Of a stretch of DNA of 31,925 nt, positions 31,001 through 31,925 are shown piece by piece. A program made the translations under genes and the position numbers. The DNA lies in the NCBI GenBank assembly GCA_000310025.1, contig FN648747.1, positions 1-31,925 on the forward strand, given 5' to 3'. The notes under the pieces were generated by a model. It was not told the origin of the DNA. It did no database searches and was given only the letters and a program-made list of their open reading frames with translations. The stretch's first letter is position 1. Each line of letters starts with the position of its first letter. Origin of the DNA: Ectocarpus siliculosus. Its lineage: Eukaryota; Sar; Phaeophyceae; Ectocarpales; Ectocarpaceae.

Positions 31001-31715
31001 CTTCCGACGTGTTTTCGTATTTTTGTCTTCACTTCGAAATAAATCAGGGCGGGAAGAACTAAAACCTTCCCGCGCGGGCGGCGAAATTCACATAGCCATT
31101 GCAACACAAGCATAAATAAAACTCCAAAAGGGTTTCCAATATAGCCGGGGACTGGAGGAGGACGAGGAGGACGAGGGGTGCGACTTCGGAGATTTTTATT
31201 GTCAACCTAAACCAAACATGACGAGTCTTCGGAAAGCTCTCGAGGATAAAACGGTTCTAACGTCGCCGCAGAAAAAAAAATCGGTGGCGCCGCCACGCCT
31301 CCTTGCCGAGCTCTTGAACATCGTAACGGGCGTGCATGTGTGGATGTGCTTTCATTAATAGCACCGACCGCGCTAACCGGCTGACCAATGAAAAGGCGTC
31401 AGTCTCAGCGCGGTTGAAGGTACACAATGCTACCGACGGCCATGATCTATCTCTCGATCTCTACCTCTCTCTCTCCGGTGTGATACCCCTCTGCACTAAA
31501 CTAACCTACGGTCAAAAACGAACAAAACTCACCGCGTGGATGTACCGCACGGGCTGCTGCTGCTGCTGCTGCGTCGCGTCAGCGCCGTCGGCATCGGCCG
31601 TCACCTTCGACGACGCCACGAGCGCCTCCTTTCCCATCGCCTGGAGCAGCTTCAGCATATGCCCCGTAGCCACGCCGGGTGTCTTCTCGTCTTCAGTGAA
31701 GACGAACATGGCCAA
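25045..31715 (-). CDS. Protein disulfide isomerase, C-terminal part (5' exons outside window)
   Basis: Exons, in - strand order, 31715-31533, 29598-29474, 28988-28810, 27523-27369, 26671-26555 and 25104-25045 join in phase (819 nt, 272 residues, stop TAG). The first exon gives a b/b'-like segment (LAMFVFTEDEK) with a Gln6 run. Next come GFFVGDG and FKYRYDGKDGDDYTVELLQAF. The linker FTKSEPLSPWDEAGSLKVVK follows, then the a' thioredoxin domain with DVLVAFYAPWCPHCRRL (active-site codons 27488-27477) and KLPTVVLFKAG with the cis-Pro. A Pro/Ala-rich tail ends in RDEL. PDIs form and rearrange disulfides in the ER lumen, and RDEL is a KDEL-type retrieval signal. The active site is CPHC where PDIs normally have CGHC. 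The left boundary of the 31715 exon (after AAACAG) is tentative because the frame stays open further upstream. The N-terminal a and b domains must lie right of the window. Confidence 0.92.
25127..25222. repeat. Two imperfect tandem units of about 55 bp
   Basis: GAGGAGAG-GTGAAAGGC-AACAAAC-G-GTG occurs twice (about 25129-25163 and 25182-25216) in the last PDI intron, just upstream of the terminal exon. Confidence 0.6.
26476..26546 (+). repeat. Sequence resembling the LINE 3' end
   Basis: GTTGGACCAGTACGGATATG, AGAAGGTACT and GGAACAATTAACACATCAACAACAA parallel 8626-8700 (GTTGGATCAGTACGGACATA, GAAGGTACT, GGAACGG-TTTTTAATGTGAAGACAACAACAA). It is probably the 3' end of a related, heavily truncated element in the last PDI intron. 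Confidence 0.55.
26731..26822 (+). repeat. 0.1-kb dispersed repeat, copy 1
   Basis: CATGGCCTTTAGAAGCATTTTGTG, then TTGGTCAGCCGGTCAGCGCGGTCGAT. Related copies lie at 26934-27028 (same strand) and 31352-31443 (opposite strand), all in PDI introns. Confidence 0.7.
26934..27028 (+). repeat. 0.1-kb dispersed repeat, copy 2
   Basis: CATGGCCTTCCGAAGCATTTTCTATTTTCACCCG-ACTGAGGCTGACG then CATTGGCCAGCCGATTATAGCGCGATCGATGCTAAT. Same family as 26731-26822, about 200 bp away in the same orientation. Confidence 0.7.
27600..27712. repeat. GACA/GACAGA low-complexity tract
   Basis: Short GACAAAGACAGAGACA-type units lie in the PDI intron just before the G-run that borders element copy B. Confidence 0.6.
27747..28390 (-). 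mobile_element. Dispersed 0.6-kb non-autonomous element, copy B
   Basis: The reverse complement matches copy A (1609-2209) along its length. This copy has three 66-68-bp hairpin units (28184-28390) where copy A has two, and a C/G run at each end (27731-27746 and about 28410-28419). It lies in a PDI intron (27524-28809). No protein is encoded. Confidence 0.7.
28480..28775. repeat. Simple-sequence block with 17-bp CATCATACAATCGAAAT units
   Basis: The block contains (CT)n, (TA)n at about 28566-28582, and repeated CATCATACAATCGAAA units at about 28690-28735. It is bracketed by two copies of an AATCGCACGAGAAA motif (28502, 28740). It is intronic in the PDI gene. Confidence 0.6.
29160..29290 (-). 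pseudogene. Decayed duplicate of the PDI exon 29474-29598 (3' edge and donor)
   Basis: CTCACCGGTATTTGAGGGTC, then CCCCTCCTCCTC-CCCGGGGGCTACGA-AACTCACCCGGGACGT closely parallels CTCACCGGTATTTGAAGGTC-CCCCCTCAACCTCCCCGGGGGTCACGA-AACACGCCCGGAACGT at 29469-29535. The flanking GAACGGCGAAGAGCGAATG-type sequence also parallels the true exon's downstream side. It keeps the donor, but the frame and length are damaged, so it is not used in the gene model. Confidence 0.6.
29800..30490. repeat. Minisatellite of roughly 100-bp units in a PDI intron
   Basis: About six or seven degenerate tandem units share CGTACAAAATACGTGACATACGGAGA, a CTGCCTCG-CCATCGACTGA segment, and TGTTCACACCAGC(T)GGCAGAA followed by an A-rich stretch. 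The long open frames across it in both strands result from the repeat. Confidence 0.85.
31352..31443 (-). repeat. 0.1-kb dispersed repeat, copy 3 (inverted)
   Basis: The reverse complement reads CATGGCCGTCGGTAGCATTGTG, then CATTGGTCAGCCGGTTAGCGCGGTCGGTGCTATTAAT, matching 26731-26822 and 26934-27028. It lies in the PDI intron immediately downstream (on -) of the 31533-31715 exon. Confidence 0.7.
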
Positions 31716-31925
31716 CTGTTTGGCCGCGCGGGGGTCCGTCCCCGAGAAAAAAAAGTGCGGGGGGAATGAGGAGGAATGACGGCCGGGACCAACAGCGCGG
31801 GGATGCGGAGGAATACAGGGAAATGCGGGGCGACGAGGGCCGCGAACGGCGGCAAGCGTCGAGAATGAATCAGCGGAGCGTTGGAAGGCGAGGGGGGGGG
31901 GGGGGGGGAATGCCGGGAAACCCCG

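Overview
The window looks like nuclear DNA of a multicellular stramenopile, most likely a brown alga. Genes are split into short exons (about 40-390 bp) by introns of 0.3-4.4 kb with GTGAG/GTAGG-type donors, (CAG)n and (CGG)n microsatellites are common, TTAGGG-type repeats occur, and two genes encode Golgi-type carbohydrate sulfotransferases of the sort needed for sulfated wall polysaccharides. The lineage is an inference; no marker gene is present.

Three protein-coding genes can be assembled exon by exon with compatible splice phases. (1) At the left edge, + strand, 301-4308: the 3' part (237 residues, six exons) of a sulfotransferase whose 5' half lies outside the window. (2) Also + strand, 11496-21640: a complete paralogue in nine exons, predicted at 438 residues, a type II membrane protein with an N-terminal anchor, a 5'-PSB (PAPS-binding) motif and the same C-terminal exons. 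The homologous 3' parts of the two genes have exactly the same coding length (714 nt), but each has one intron the other lacks. (3) On the - strand, 31715-25045, convergent to gene 2: the C-terminal 272 residues of a protein disulfide isomerase (b'-like and a' domains, active site CPHC, C-terminal RDEL). Its 5' exons lie beyond the right edge.

Between and inside these genes the DNA is mainly mobile-element debris. The space between the two sulfotransferase genes (4309-11495) holds a pair of inverted repeats of about 0.5 kb flanking a 5'-truncated, frameshifted LINE reverse transcriptase with a (CAA)n tail. One arm carries a 309-bp Mutator-like MITE with a 9-bp target duplication. A long foldback element lies just upstream of gene 2. 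Intron 1 of gene 2 carries a near-identical 1.3-kb tandem duplication and a broken transposase-like exon. The PDI introns carry a 0.1-kb repeat in three copies, a minisatellite of about 0.1-kb units, and a second copy of a 0.6-kb element that also sits in an intron of gene 1.

The two sulfotransferases probably act in the Golgi, transferring sulfate from PAPS to a polysaccharide; the acceptor cannot be told from sequence. The PDI would act in the ER lumen on disulfides of secreted proteins. No RNA gene, CRISPR array or operon-like system is supported. I did not find a clearly new multi-gene system; the unusual items are exon-edge duplications, nested elements and the CPHC PDI.
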